A DNA stretch of 64,000 nucleotides from Spartobacteria bacterium. Lineage in GTDB: Bacteria > Verrucomicrobiota > Verrucomicrobiia > Chthoniobacterales > UBA10450. A program made the position numbers and the translations under genes. Under the pieces are notes generated by a model. The model ran no database searches. It was not told where the DNA came from and worked only from the letters and a program-made list of their open reading frames with translations. Shown here piece after piece: positions 25,424-33,299 of this stretch; position 1 is the stretch's first letter; each line of letters starts with the position of its first letter. Location: positions 62,001 to 126,000 of the forward strand of contig PLCN01000017.1 of NCBI GenBank assembly GCA_003134785.1, given 5' to 3'.

Positions 25424-26626
25424 ATGCTTCGCAACACATTGAAAACGTCTCCGCTACTGTTCTTGTTCCTTCTTGCCCTCGCAGTCGACAACGCCGCCGC
25501 CGATCGCCTTGGTGAGCCGGTAGTCAGGGAGACGGTCGACAAAATCATTCGGCCGCTCATGCAGGCACACAACCTCCCCGGAATGGCTGTTGCAGTCGCC
25601 ATCGATGGGAAAAGCACCTTCTGCAACTACGGCGTGGCTTCCCGGGAAACTGGGCAGCCCATTACGAACGAAACACTCTTCGAGCTCGGCTCGATCAGCA
25701 AGACCTTCACGGCCACGCTGGCTGCGTATGCCCAGCTCAACGGAGATCTTTCCTTGTCCGAGAGCGTCAGTAAATATCTACCATCCTTGCGCGGCAGCAG
25801 TTTCGACAAAATCAGTCTCCTCCATCTGGGGACCCATACCTCCGGCGGTTTGCCGCTGCAGGTTCCGGAAAACATCAAGAACACCGATCAACTGATGGAA
25901 TACCTCAAGCATTGGCACCCCCCTTATGCCGCCGGCACCTATCGGATGTACTCCAACGTGGGTATTGGATTGCTAGGCATGGCGACGGCCGAGAGAATGC
26001 ACCGGTCCTTCGAGGATGCGATGGAAAGAACGCTTCTTCCCGCGCTCGGCCTGACTCAAAGCTATATCAACGTGCCTACCGATCAGATGCCGCGCTACGC
26101 GCAGGGTTATACCGCCGACGATAAGCCGATTAGAGTGAGTCCAGGGGTCCTGGCGTCCGAGGCGTATGGTATCAAGTCGTGTTCGTCTGATATGATCCGA
26201 TTCCTGATCGCCAACATGCAACCGACCCCTCTCGGTTCCGTGGAGAAGGATGATAAATTACATCACGCAATTACAGATACCCACACTGGTTACTTTAGGG
26301 CGGGTGAAATGACGCAAGATCTGATCTGGGAGCAATATCCCTTTCCGGTCGAGTTGAAGCGTTTGTTGGCCGGCAATTCGTCGACAATGATCAACGAGGC
26401 CACGGCCGTTACGCAGCTGAGTAAACCGTTGCCGCCCCAGGCGAATGTGCTGATCAACAAGACTGGATCTACCAATGGCTTTGCCGCGTATGTGGCTTTC
26501 ATTCCCGCAAAACAAATGGGCATCGTGATACTCGCCAACAAAAGGTACGATATCGATCAAAGAGTTACCGCTGCATACGAGATCTTGACTCAACTTGATC
26601 TGCGATCTTCCTCGACAAACAATTAA
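25424..26626 (+). CDS. Class C (AmpC-type) serine beta-lactamase
   Basis: 400 residues, typical length. A signal peptide (LLFLFLLALAVDNAAA) precedes the full set of class C active-site motifs: S90-I-S-K93 in LFELGSISKTFTATL, Y176-S-N178 in GTYRMYSNVGIGLLG, and K346-T-G348 in VLINKTGSTNGFAAYVAF. EAYGIKSCSSDMIRFL and GIVILANKRY are also AmpC-like rather than generic esterase/PBP4b. It would hydrolyse beta-lactams in the periplasm; the substrate range cannot be read. No divergent ampR regulator is present. It lies between two cassette runs; a GTTAGGT core-like heptamer occurs at 25387-25393, but no matching ACCTAAC is found downstream. Confidence 0.88.
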   Translation: MLRNTLKTSPLLFLFLLALAVDNAAADRLGEPVVRETVDKIIRPLMQAHNLPGMAVAVAIDGKSTFCNYGVASRETGQPITNETLFELGSISKTFTATLAAYAQLNGDLSLSESVSKYLPSLRGSSFDKISLLHLGTHTSGGLPLQVPENIKNTDQLMEYLKHWHPPYAAGTYRMYSNVGIGLLGMATAERMHRSFEDAMERTLLPALGLTQSYINVPTDQMPRYAQGYTADDKPIRVSPGVLASEAYGIKSCSSDMIRFLIANMQPTPLGSVEKDDKLHHAITDTHTGYFRAGEMTQDLIWEQYPFPVELKRLLAGNSSTMINEATAVTQLSKPLPPQANVLINKTGSTNGFAAYVAFIPAKQMGIVILANKRYDIDQRVTAAYEILTQLDLRSSSTNN

Positions 26627-26824
26627 TGACAAAGTCCGGCGATGCACCGAGTGAACTCGTCCCTAGCTCGACACTTCATAGCTGAACGCCAGTATCGTTA
26701 GCTATCCGACGTTTTGGGTATCACGCTGTAGCCACGGCGCTCTGTCGCCGTGTAGTCGCCAGGCCAGGTCGCCCCAATAGCGCGCGACAGCTACAGCGCC
26801 GGGGGCTTACGAGATCGCTTCTAC

Positions 26825-27265
26825 TTAAATGCCACTCCCGCGCGGGGTCCGACCTTCATCGACATGGTGATAGTCCACCCAGGTTTGCACGTCGGCGCGA
26901 TCGCCGAAACCGTGCGCTCGTTTTATTTCCTCGAGTTCCTGGCTGCTTTCATCGCGCCAGCCGCGTTTGGCGACGAATGAATTCCAGAATTGAATCTTCT
27001 CCTCGTCAGCCCGGCCGAATTTCTCGAAACACCACTCCAGAATTTCTTCATCGCTTCCGCCGCGCGAGACCCGCTCCACCAGGAGCTGCGCATCGACGCC
27101 GAAGAAGCGGCAAAAACGCGCGTCGAAACAATCCCACACCGCGCAACCGGCATAGTTGTAATCCGCGGGAAGCAGGCCCTGGTTCTTCAGCCGAATCTTG
27201 TCCAGCATCCGGGCAAAGAAGATTACGCCCTTGGTCGGAGCATAATCGCTGCATGGCGTCTTCAT
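26825..27265 (-). CDS. DUF5069-family protein
   Basis: 146 residues, cytoplasmic. It contains FFARMLDKIRLKNQGLLPAD near the N-terminus and EILEWCFEKFGRADEEKIQF further on, the order seen in DUF5069 proteins, which are common in Verrucomicrobiota. The function is unknown. The stop is followed within 20 bp by a palindromic stretch (TGTAGCCACGGCGCTCTGTCGCCGTG type at 26727-26810). Confidence 0.75.
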   Translation of the reverse strand: MKTPCSDYAPTKGVIFFARMLDKIRLKNQGLLPADYNYAGCAVWDCFDARFCRFFGVDAQLLVERVSRGGSDEEILEWCFEKFGRADEEKIQFWNSFVAKRGWRDESSQELEEIKRAHGFGDRADVQTWVDYHHVDEGRTPRGSGI

Positions 27266-27306
27266 CGCGCCGGCAGACTACACCAAAGAGAATGTCGCAG
27301 CCACTG

Positions 27307-28956
27307 CTACAAGGTGTAAGCCTCAACCAGGGCCACGCCGACTCCGCCATTCTTCCCGGCAACAATGGCGGTGTAAGGCCCGGCCGGTAATGTGACGACG
27401 ATCGCGCTTTCCAGATCGTTCGATGGCGGGAGAGTTGTGGCGCGCACTTCGGCTTCCTGCGATTGCTGCGTCTGGTCGTTAGTCTTCCAGTTGTCATTAG
27501 ACCCCACCAGTGTGCCCTGACCATCGCGCAATTCCAGCGTGGGATCGGCTAGCGCATTCGTAATCCCCGGAGCGAGCGAAGGGCCAATGGCGCGCACGAT
27601 CAGCCGGCTAAAGCCACCGCTACCGCCGAGAATAAAGCCGCCGATCATGACATTCTCACCGGTCTCGACCAGGCCGCGCGTGCTGATGTTGGCCAGCTTC
27701 GAATCGGCGTCCGCTTCGAGATCGTAAGCTTCCACTACCGCGACACCGCTCGTGTCACCCACGCCGCGCACGATGGCGGTGTAACCTTGATTCGGTTCCA
27801 AGGTCGCGATCAGGGCCGACTCGAGATCGTTCGTCGGTGGGACATGAGTGGCAATAATATCCGCTTCCTGCGACTGCTGGCTTTGATCGTTTATCTTCCA
27901 GTTGTCGTTAGACGCGATAAGCGCGCCGTTATGATCGTGTAGCTCGAGACGCGGGTCAGCCAGGAAGCCGGAAATGCCCAGGTTAGCTAACGAGGGGCCT
28001 ATCGCGCGCAGAACCAATTTTTTCGTAACCGAACCCGCGGCAATGAAACCACCGATGAGGACATTGTCGCCGGTTTGGACACGGAGGCGGGTCGAGATGT
28101 TCAGCGGCCGGCCTCCGCCTGGTTCGAAGGCGAGATAACGTGGCGATTGCACGTCGCCCTGGACGAACGTACGCGATCCGTCCGTTTTCACGATGGCGAC
28201 GTAGCCGCCCTCCGTGTCGGACACGTAAAGGTCGCCATTGGGGGCGAAGGCGAGACCCAGAGCGCGGGTGAAGCCGGAAACGAAAACGGTTCGCGTTCCA
28301 TCCGGCGTGAACTTAAGGACATTCGGTCCGAACTCGGCCACGTAGATGTTGTTTGCGGAATCGACCGCGACACCTTGCGGGTCGTCCACGCCACTGGCAA
28401 AGAGGCTCTTCGTCCCACCCGAGGTAAATTTGTTGACCGTGCCGCTACCGGAATCGGATTCGAACAGGTTGCCCATATGGTCGAAGGCAAGACCGGTGGG
28501 GAGATTCAAACCGGCGGCGAAGGTCGTTCTCGTTCCGTCCGGGGCAAACTTGTAGATTGCATTGTCGTGGAGATCGCCAACGAAGATGTTACCTGCGCTA
28601 TCAATGACGACGCCGAGCGGCGTTACTAATGCACTGGTGAAAGTGTTCTTGGTGCCGTTAGGCGCGACCTTGATGATGGAATGCAGAACGACGTCGGACA
28701 TGACGAGATTACCCGAACTATCGAAGGCCAGCGCATAGGGGCGTGAGCTCATGACAAAAGTCGAACCGGTCGTGCCCGGCGCGAATTTAATCACGCGCTC
28801 CTTATCGCCGGTCGTGCGGAAACCTGCGACAACATACAAGTCTCCGCCGGCTGCCAGTACCGTGCTCCACGACAAACAAAGCGCGACACCAACCAAAAGC
28901 GCCCTCTGAAGGAAACAAAGCGAAAAGCCAAGGCGACCATCGCGAGGTTGCTTCAT
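27307..28956 (-). CDS. Secreted NHL/SMP-30-type beta-propeller with duplicated C-terminal domain
   Basis: 549 residues from the ATG at 28956, preceded by GGAG at 6 bp spacing; the longer frame to 29067 lacks a ribosome site. A signal peptide (LVGVALCLSWSTVLAAG) leads to about six NHL-like blades (ALAFDSSGNLVMSDVVLHSI, GVVIDSAGNIFVGDLHDNAI, GLAFDHMGNLFESDSGSGTV, GVAVDSANNIYVAEFG). Two copies of a roughly 120-residue domain follow: each has LNISTR or ANISTR, IGGFI, RAIGPSL, LELxDxxGxL, SNDNWK, QQSQEA, NDLESA, YTAIV and VEAYxL. That domain is frequent at the ends of Verrucomicrobiota exported proteins. The ligand is unknown. Confidence 0.8.
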   Translation of the reverse strand: MKQPRDGRLGFSLCFLQRALLVGVALCLSWSTVLAAGGDLYVVAGFRTTGDKERVIKFAPGTTGSTFVMSSRPYALAFDSSGNLVMSDVVLHSIIKVAPNGTKNTFTSALVTPLGVVIDSAGNIFVGDLHDNAIYKFAPDGTRTTFAAGLNLPTGLAFDHMGNLFESDSGSGTVNKFTSGGTKSLFASGVDDPQGVAVDSANNIYVAEFGPNVLKFTPDGTRTVFVSGFTRALGLAFAPNGDLYVSDTEGGYVAIVKTDGSRTFVQGDVQSPRYLAFEPGGGRPLNISTRLRVQTGDNVLIGGFIAAGSVTKKLVLRAIGPSLANLGISGFLADPRLELHDHNGALIASNDNWKINDQSQQSQEADIIATHVPPTNDLESALIATLEPNQGYTAIVRGVGDTSGVAVVEAYDLEADADSKLANISTRGLVETGENVMIGGFILGGSGGFSRLIVRAIGPSLAPGITNALADPTLELRDGQGTLVGSNDNWKTNDQTQQSQEAEVRATTLPPSNDLESAIVVTLPAGPYTAIVAGKNGGVGVALVEAYTL

Positions 28957-29263
28957 AGCAAGCTCCATCACCTGCCCCACCATCTGCTTTACTCGCCGAG
29001 CTGTCTCGTGGCCGAGCTTAGTGGTGAAAAGATTGCCAGGGTTTTGCGGATCGCATTTGAATTCCATAGTCTATTAGAAAGAGATCGTGTTCCGCGCTGA
29101 GTTCAGAGAGTGAGGACAATAAACCGGCCATTTAGGACTTTTCTTGTCCGACAGGTTAATTCCGCGAGCGATAGATTGCTACCTATTCGTTCAAAGACCC
29201 AGAGTGGCGCCCGTGTAACGCGAGCAGGATAGAGACAACCGATACTGCCATAAGTAAGCCCGG

Positions 29264-29404
29264 ATGCCTCGAACAGACGATAGCATTACGCTGCGCGCCG
29301 AAATGGATTTGATCGCCGGCCTCACCGCCTGCTCCGCCGAATTGTCGAACAATCACAGCTTCAAATCAATCGGTTATGAGGTAATCGAGTCAGCAGGCCA
29401 ATAG
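29264..29404 (+). pseudogene. 3' fragment of a DUF1989/urea-carboxylase-associated gene
   Basis: A 46-codon frame reads DDSITLRAEMDLIAGLTACS then AELSNNHSFKSIGYEVIES and stops. This matches the C-terminus of DUF1989 (UAAP-type) proteins, where xITLRAEMDLxxGLTACSAExSNN is a hallmark. The rest of the gene is absent: stops interrupt the sequence upstream. It is a decayed remnant rather than a short gene. Confidence 0.6.
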
Positions 29405-29479
29405 CTCTACCATCTCTACCGTTTATCGTGATAGAGGATGAAACGCCGAATCCAATCGGAGTAAGCCTGCTCGGTCCGA

Positions 29480-29575
29480 ATGCTAAAAACGCTTGAGCCG
29501 AATAGCGTTACGGACCTGATCAAGGAGTTTCGGCTTGCGCGATTCTCGGAAGGAGGTTATCACTGGTGGCAATGA
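29480..29575 (+). pseudogene. Possible 5' fragment of a DUF985 cupin gene
   Basis: A 31-codon frame contains VTDLIKEFRLARFSEGGYHW, which resembles the N-terminal signature of DUF985 cupins (a helix, then hEPHPEGGYY). The frame ends at TGA at once. The match is short and several residues differ, so it could be chance. Confidence 0.3.
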
Positions 29576-29680
29576 CGCCTTTTAAGGCATTCCCCCTGGC
29601 AAGACAAGAAATAGGCGGCCGACTGACGCCTTTTTTCCCGTCAATATGACGTCCAATTCTCGTTAGATGCAGTTCCCCGC

Positions 29681-29923
29681 ATGAGAAACAGTATTACTCC
29701 ATCAGCCGTCGGTCGACTGATTCTATTCAGTTTGTTGATCACCCAAGCGATCGTTTGGGCGCTAGAGATCCGATCGACCGGGTTCAAGCCGTGGATCGAT
29801 GCAAGCCTCCGGCGCTCGTACGCGCGCTATATTGGCTCCTTTGGTCGCATCGAGTGGCTCAGATTCGCATGTATTTTCTTTCTCCTACTAGTTACGCTTT
29901 CGGCAGTCTGGTTCGCACGCTGA
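29681..29923 (+). CDS. Cassette 4: two-helix membrane protein
   Basis: 80 residues with two hydrophobic helices (LILFSLLITQAIVWALEI at about 12-30 and FACIFFLLLVTLSAVWF at about 62-78) separated by a basic loop (RRSYARYIGSFGRIEW). The start overlaps the stop of a 5-codon micro-ORF that begins in the GTTAGATG core (ATG CAG TTC CCC GCA TGA). The stop is 20 bp before the attC. The function is unknown. Confidence 0.65.
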   Translation: MRNSITPSAVGRLILFSLLITQAIVWALEIRSTGFKPWIDASLRRSYARYIGSFGRIEWLRFACIFFLLLVTLSAVWFAR

Positions 29924-29942
29924 TGAGATTGCCACGCTCCGC

Positions 29943-30063
29943 ATCTAACCAATCACTGGAGCCAACGCCGCCCGACTTGTTAATTGAGCTTGTTCGCAGT
30001 GCAACGCGTTACGTGCGGCTTGCCGCGTTCTCGACGGCGTGGCTCATCTTGTTCTCCTTAGGC
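29943..30063 (+). other. attC recombination site 3
   Basis: Left core ATCTAAC at 29943-29949. Inner arms ACTGGAGCCAACGCCGCCC and GACGGCGTGGCTCA pair as in the other two sites. The right core reads CTTAGGC at 30057-30063, with C in place of the G that is normally fixed in GTTRRRY. The six following bases belong to the next cassette, so only the C is odd; it may prevent recombination. 121 bp. Confidence 0.8.
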
Positions 30064-30069
30064 CTCCTC

Positions 30070-31011
30070 ATGCGCATCGCCATTTTTCTGCTTTATGGTC
30101 TTTCTGTTGTGTTTGCGTCTGCCAATTTGGACGCGCAGCAGACGGATGCGTGGCAGCCATCTCCGGGACATACTCAAGTGCCGATATGGCCAAATGGGCC
30201 GCCTGATGCGCAACCAGTCAAGGGACCGGAGACGGTGCAAACCAACACTAAAGACCCGGTCGCCGGCAGGCCGTGGGTTTTTGCCGACAACGTGTCGCAG
30301 CCGACCATCACGGTCTACCCGCCGAAGGGAAAAAATACCGGTGTCGGCGTAGTCGTATTTCCAGGCGGAGGCTATCACATCGTGGCAATCGACCTTGAAG
30401 GGACCGAGATCTGTGACTGGCTAACCTCCCGGGGTATTACCGCTATCCTTTTGAAATATCGCGCGCCGACTCCACGAGTTGGCCCAAACCGAGAATCACC
30501 GCTAGCATTGCAGGATGCGCAAAGATCGGTCGGGCTGGTGCGCTTTCACGCTGCCGAGTGGAATATCGATCCGCACAAAATTGGAGTCATCGGCTTTTCG
30601 GCCGGCGGGGATATGGTCGCAGAGATGAGCACACACTATGGCAAACGTTTGTATCCGACTGTCGACGCGGCCGACAAAGAGAGCTGCCGTCCGGACTTTG
30701 CTATAGCTCTTTATCCGGGGCATCTGCTGGGCAACAAGGACGACAACAATTTTGAAATAAATCCGAATATTGCCGTTACCAGTAATACTCCGCCCACGTT
30801 TTTGCTCCAGGCCGAAGATGACCCGGTGGATCCTGTGAGGAACTCGCTCGTCTACTACATCGCGCTAAAGAAGGCTGGAGTTCCAGTGGAGATGCATTTG
30901 TATGCGCAGGGCGGCCATGCGTTTGGGCTGCGGCCAACGAAGTTTCCCATAACGCGATGGCCTCAGTTGGTGGAGACTTGGCTAAAGACAATCGGAATGA
31001 TTTCCGAATGA
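30070..31011 (+). CDS. Cassette 5: secreted alpha/beta-hydrolase (esterase, BD-FAE/axe-like)
   Basis: 313 residues; the ATG lies 6 bp after the cassette boundary. A signal peptide (IAIFLLYGLSVVFASANLDA) is present. The fold is a carboxylesterase: oxyanion segment VVVFPGGGYHIVA (GGGY as in HSL/BD-FAE-type acetyl esterases), nucleophile elbow VIGFSAGGDMVAE (Ser near 177), acid in LLQAEDDPVDPVRN, and His in YAQGGHAFGLRPT near 283. Such enzymes remove acetyl or feruloyl groups from plant polysaccharides or act as general esterases. At nearly 950 bp it is a large cassette gene, and signal peptides occur in three of the five cassettes. Confidence 0.85.
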   Translation: MRIAIFLLYGLSVVFASANLDAQQTDAWQPSPGHTQVPIWPNGPPDAQPVKGPETVQTNTKDPVAGRPWVFADNVSQPTITVYPPKGKNTGVGVVVFPGGGYHIVAIDLEGTEICDWLTSRGITAILLKYRAPTPRVGPNRESPLALQDAQRSVGLVRFHAAEWNIDPHKIGVIGFSAGGDMVAEMSTHYGKRLYPTVDAADKESCRPDFAIALYPGHLLGNKDDNNFEINPNIAVTSNTPPTFLLQAEDDPVDPVRNSLVYYIALKKAGVPVEMHLYAQGGHAFGLRPTKFPITRWPQLVETWLKTIGMISE

Positions 31012-31463
31012 CCCAAAGCCTAACCCCTATGTAGGGAGTCAAGCGCGGATGTAAGGTTTGGGTTGATTTTAGTTCATGTGTTTTTGAGTGGATTAGTGGT
31101 TGGGGTCAATCTTGGGAGCGCTTCCTCTTCCTCTTGCTCCGTTGCGTTTGTGTTCCAGCCCCGAAAGCCTTCGCGGTGCGTGCGGCCGAGCCGCAGCAGC
31201 AATTTGACTCCGAAAGCCGGTCTACGCGAAATCAAAGCCAACCATTGCTGGGCGCGCGAAGTTCCTGGCACTCGGATCGAGCCTTACAAGCTATGGAAGG
31301 TTACCGGCATCGACAAGACGCGTTGATTGTCGAGTTGAGAAAACCCAGGATGCCGCCGTGCTCGTGCTGAGGCATCGCGGGCAGATGCACAAAAAAGCGC
31401 GAAGAAAAAAAGGCCGCGCGGGGTGTCGGATGCGATTTTGCGGTGTATGGAAGTGGAATCGTC
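31012..31463. other. Intergenic stretch with orphan left attC core
   Basis: After GCCTAAC (31018-31024) and CCCCTATGTAGGG no right core GTTRRRY with matching inner arms is seen within 150 bp, so the last attC is truncated or diverged. The plus-strand frame to about 31326 (ending EPYKLWKVTGIDKTR) has coding-like composition but no recognisable start or family, and may be a remnant. Confidence 0.45.
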
Positions 31464-31742
31464 ATGAGTGATCCGAAACCAGACCAGTCACCGGAGGAGA
31501 TTCCAGGAGAGCAGCCGGCCTTCGCGGGCGCGGATCACGTGCACGCGGCTTTGATCGATCGGCTTTCGCAAATCCAGGCCGTTGCGCCTCGAGTAAAACC
31601 CGCGCAGTCGCTCCAGCCGACGCCGGAGGCAGCGAAGAGCAGCCTGGCCCGGCTCCGCCGAAAGCAACGCATGCTGTTCCAAGAATCGCAGCGGGCTCAA
31701 CAAGCTAAGATCCCTCCTGCGCCCGACCCGTTATCGCCCTGA
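31464..31742 (+). CDS. Small hypothetical protein
   Basis: 92 residues from the ATG at 31464. The sequence is rich in Pro, Gln, Ala and Arg (DPKPDQSPEEIPGEQPAF; HAALIDRLSQIQAV; LARLRRKQRMLFQESQRAQQ), with one predicted helix and disordered ends. There is no recognisable family and no signal peptide. Codon use is ordinary for this genome. It could be a real minor protein or a chance frame. Confidence 0.4.
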   Translation: MSDPKPDQSPEEIPGEQPAFAGADHVHAALIDRLSQIQAVAPRVKPAQSLQPTPEAAKSSLARLRRKQRMLFQESQRAQQAKIPPAPDPLSP

Positions 31743-31872
31743 TATTCGTGGCACCGCGCTTTGGATTTCGGCACCACACCGACTGCCAGATCGGACCTTA
31801 CTTTGTGTCCCGCCATGAGCCACCGCTTATCCTTTGTCCAGACGGACTACCTAACGAGTCGTTGCAACTAAA

Positions 31873-32438
31873 GTGAAACCAGCGGACCCGCTCTTCTTCG
31901 CCAAGCCGGCTGACTTTCGGAAGTGGCTCGAAACCCATCACGAAAGCAGTCGAGAGCAATGGGTGGGTTTCCATAAGAAAGCGTCCGGACGACCCAGTAT
32001 CACTTGGCCGGAATCGGTGGACGAAGCTCTCTGCGTCGGATGGATCGATGGTTTGCGGAAAACGATCGATGCCGAGAGCTACAAGATTCGCTTCACGCCG
32101 CGTAAGGCCACCAGTAACTGGAGCGCGGTGAATATGGGACGCGTCAAGGAGCTAGCCAGGCTGGGTCGAATGCGCCCCGCCGGACAAAAGGCCTTTGAGT
32201 TGCGCAAGGAAGCGAGGTCCGGCATTTACGCCTATGAGAACCGGCATGCCGCCAGGTTGAGCAAGTAGGCGGAGAAGCAGTTTCGTTCCCGCAACAAAGC
32301 GTGGAAGTTCTTCCAGAGTCAACCTTCGTCGTATCGCCAGACAGTTACCTGGGGCTGGCAAGTGCGAAGAAGGATGAGACGCGACAGAAACGTTTGGAGA
32401 AGTTGATCGCAGCATCCGAAACAGGAAAGAGAATCTGA
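31873..32438 (+). pseudogene. YdeI/OmpD-associated family gene, broken
   Basis: The 131-residue first part is a clear family member: LFFAKPADFRKWLETHHESS, EQWVGFHKKASGRPSITWPE, SVDEALCVGWIDGLRKTIDA, SYKIRFTPRKATSNWSAVNM. A TAG at 32266 stops it just where the family continues. The frame goes on FRSRNKAWKFFQSQPSSYRQ, then a shift near 32350-32358 moves the rest (LASAKKDETRQKRLEKLIAA) to another frame, ending at TGA 32436-32438. Two lesions make this a pseudogene, though the first part alone has most of the conserved core. No attC borders are seen. The start is GTG. Confidence 0.8.
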
Positions 32439-32590
32439 AGCGTCGACAATTTCACGCCGTTCCGGTTATCCCGAGGCTGGCGCGGTGCTGAGAGAAGCTC
32501 ACAAGCCCTCAACCGCGTCAAGGATACCTTAGATGTCCCCGCCAGCGTAGGTCTCGACCTTCTTGTGTGGCGGGAAGTGCGAGTGTGAGG

Positions 32591-32656
32591 TCCCTCGCCG
32601 TCGCTCCGCCGCCGAAGCGCTCCGGCGCGCAGGAGGCTGCGCGGCTCGGGATGACC
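32591..32656. repeat. Family B repeat, half copy
   Basis: GTGAGGTCCCTCGCCGTC, then a GC-rich spacer, then GGCTGCGCGGCTCGGGATGA. Only one arm of the long inverted repeat remains. It lies in the 353 bp gap (32439-32791), which otherwise shows only a degenerate AGGACATGCCTCCGTCATGC palindrome and no gene. Confidence 0.6.
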
Positions 32657-32791
32657 TGCTCTTCCATGCGTACGGAAAGCCGCCCTGCCGAGAGGACATG
32701 CCTCCGTCATGCTTGTTATGTCTTGGGTAGCCAGCCGCTGCCGTGGGTAACTCTCGGTCAACCCCAAACTTGACCGAGAGCGCGCTTCGCC

Positions 32792-32932
32792 TTAGCGCGC
32801 GTACATCGAACTTTTTGTTCGATCTTGCTTCGCGGCCTCGAGGGTGGGGTTCTCATCAGTGGAAGATGCGCAGCCGGAAATAAGAACAGCGGCGAGTGCG
32901 ATTACGGCGTAAGCCATTAATTTGTTTTTCAT
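32792..32932 (-). CDS. Tiny lipoprotein
   Basis: 46 residues: MKNKLMAYAVIALAAVLISG, then the lipobox cysteine (LISGCAS) and a charged mature part of about 25 residues. The ATG at 32932 is preceded by GAAGG, a good ribosome site. The longer frame to 33148 is not supported. Function unknown; such short lipoproteins are common in the outer envelope. Confidence 0.7.
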   Translation of the reverse strand: MKNKLMAYAVIALAAVLISGCASSTDENPTLEAAKQDRTKSSMYAR

Positions 32933-33011
32933 TACCTTCAATACGCGCGGCGAGAGAAACCTGGATGTGCAAATTATTTCGGCATCCATGTAGGCCTTCA
33001 GCGGCGCGGAG

Positions 33012-33299
33012 TCACGTTGCCCACAGATCGGCCTCAACCCGGCGGTAACCGGGCGCTTTGGAAGCGGCCGCCGCGCTGCCGCGATAAAACCAATCGCTCG
33101 GCACCGAGAGGCAATCTTCTGTCGGGCAATGCAAAGAATAACCACCATGAGAGTCCGGCGTGATATCGATCTGACGGCCCGTGATCGCTCTGTCGCATAA
33201 AACGCAGACGCGTTGATCGTCGAGGGAAAACCATTTTCGATGCGGATCAGCCGCTTGCAAAATCGCCAGTTTTTCTTCGGGGTGGAGATGTGATCTCAT
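33012..33299 (-). CDS. Small zinc-ribbon-like protein
   Basis: 95 residues from the ATG at 33299. RVCVLCDRAITGRQIDI and YSLHCPTEDCLSVPSDWF give two Cys pairs, CxxC and CxxxxC, in a zinc-ribbon-like layout. The frame continues upstream to 33455 (147 residues) without further motifs, so the start is uncertain. The function is unknown; similar short proteins occur in related genomes as far as I can recall. Confidence 0.6.
   Translation of the reverse strand: MRSHLHPEEKLAILQAADPHRKWFSLDDQRVCVLCDRAITGRQIDITPDSHGGYSLHCPTEDCLSVPSDWFYRGSAAAASKAPGYRRVEADLWAT

Larger units (their letters stand above)
29662..31024 (+). mobile_element. Integron-type gene-cassette run 2
   Basis: A lone core GTTAGAT at 29662-29668 starts the run. 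Then come a small membrane-protein gene, a full attC at 29943-30063, an esterase gene, and a left core GCCTAAC at 31018-31024. The esterase cassette starts TTAGGC at 30058 and carries GCCTAAC at its end. These are complementary, as expected for one cassette whose circular form joins the two. The other cassettes use TTAGAT/ATCTAAC. The 600 bp before the run contain gene fragments. Confidence 0.7.

Noticed and set aside
26681-26703. AGCTGAAC ... GTTAGCT as an attC
   Set aside because: The right heptamer has C at a purine position, and the pair is only a 9 bp loop hairpin.
31063-31370. Two overlapping short frames (MILVHVFLSG... and MLRCVCVPAP...) as genes
   Set aside because: Biased composition, no ribosome site, no family, and they overlap one another in a repeat-rich gap.
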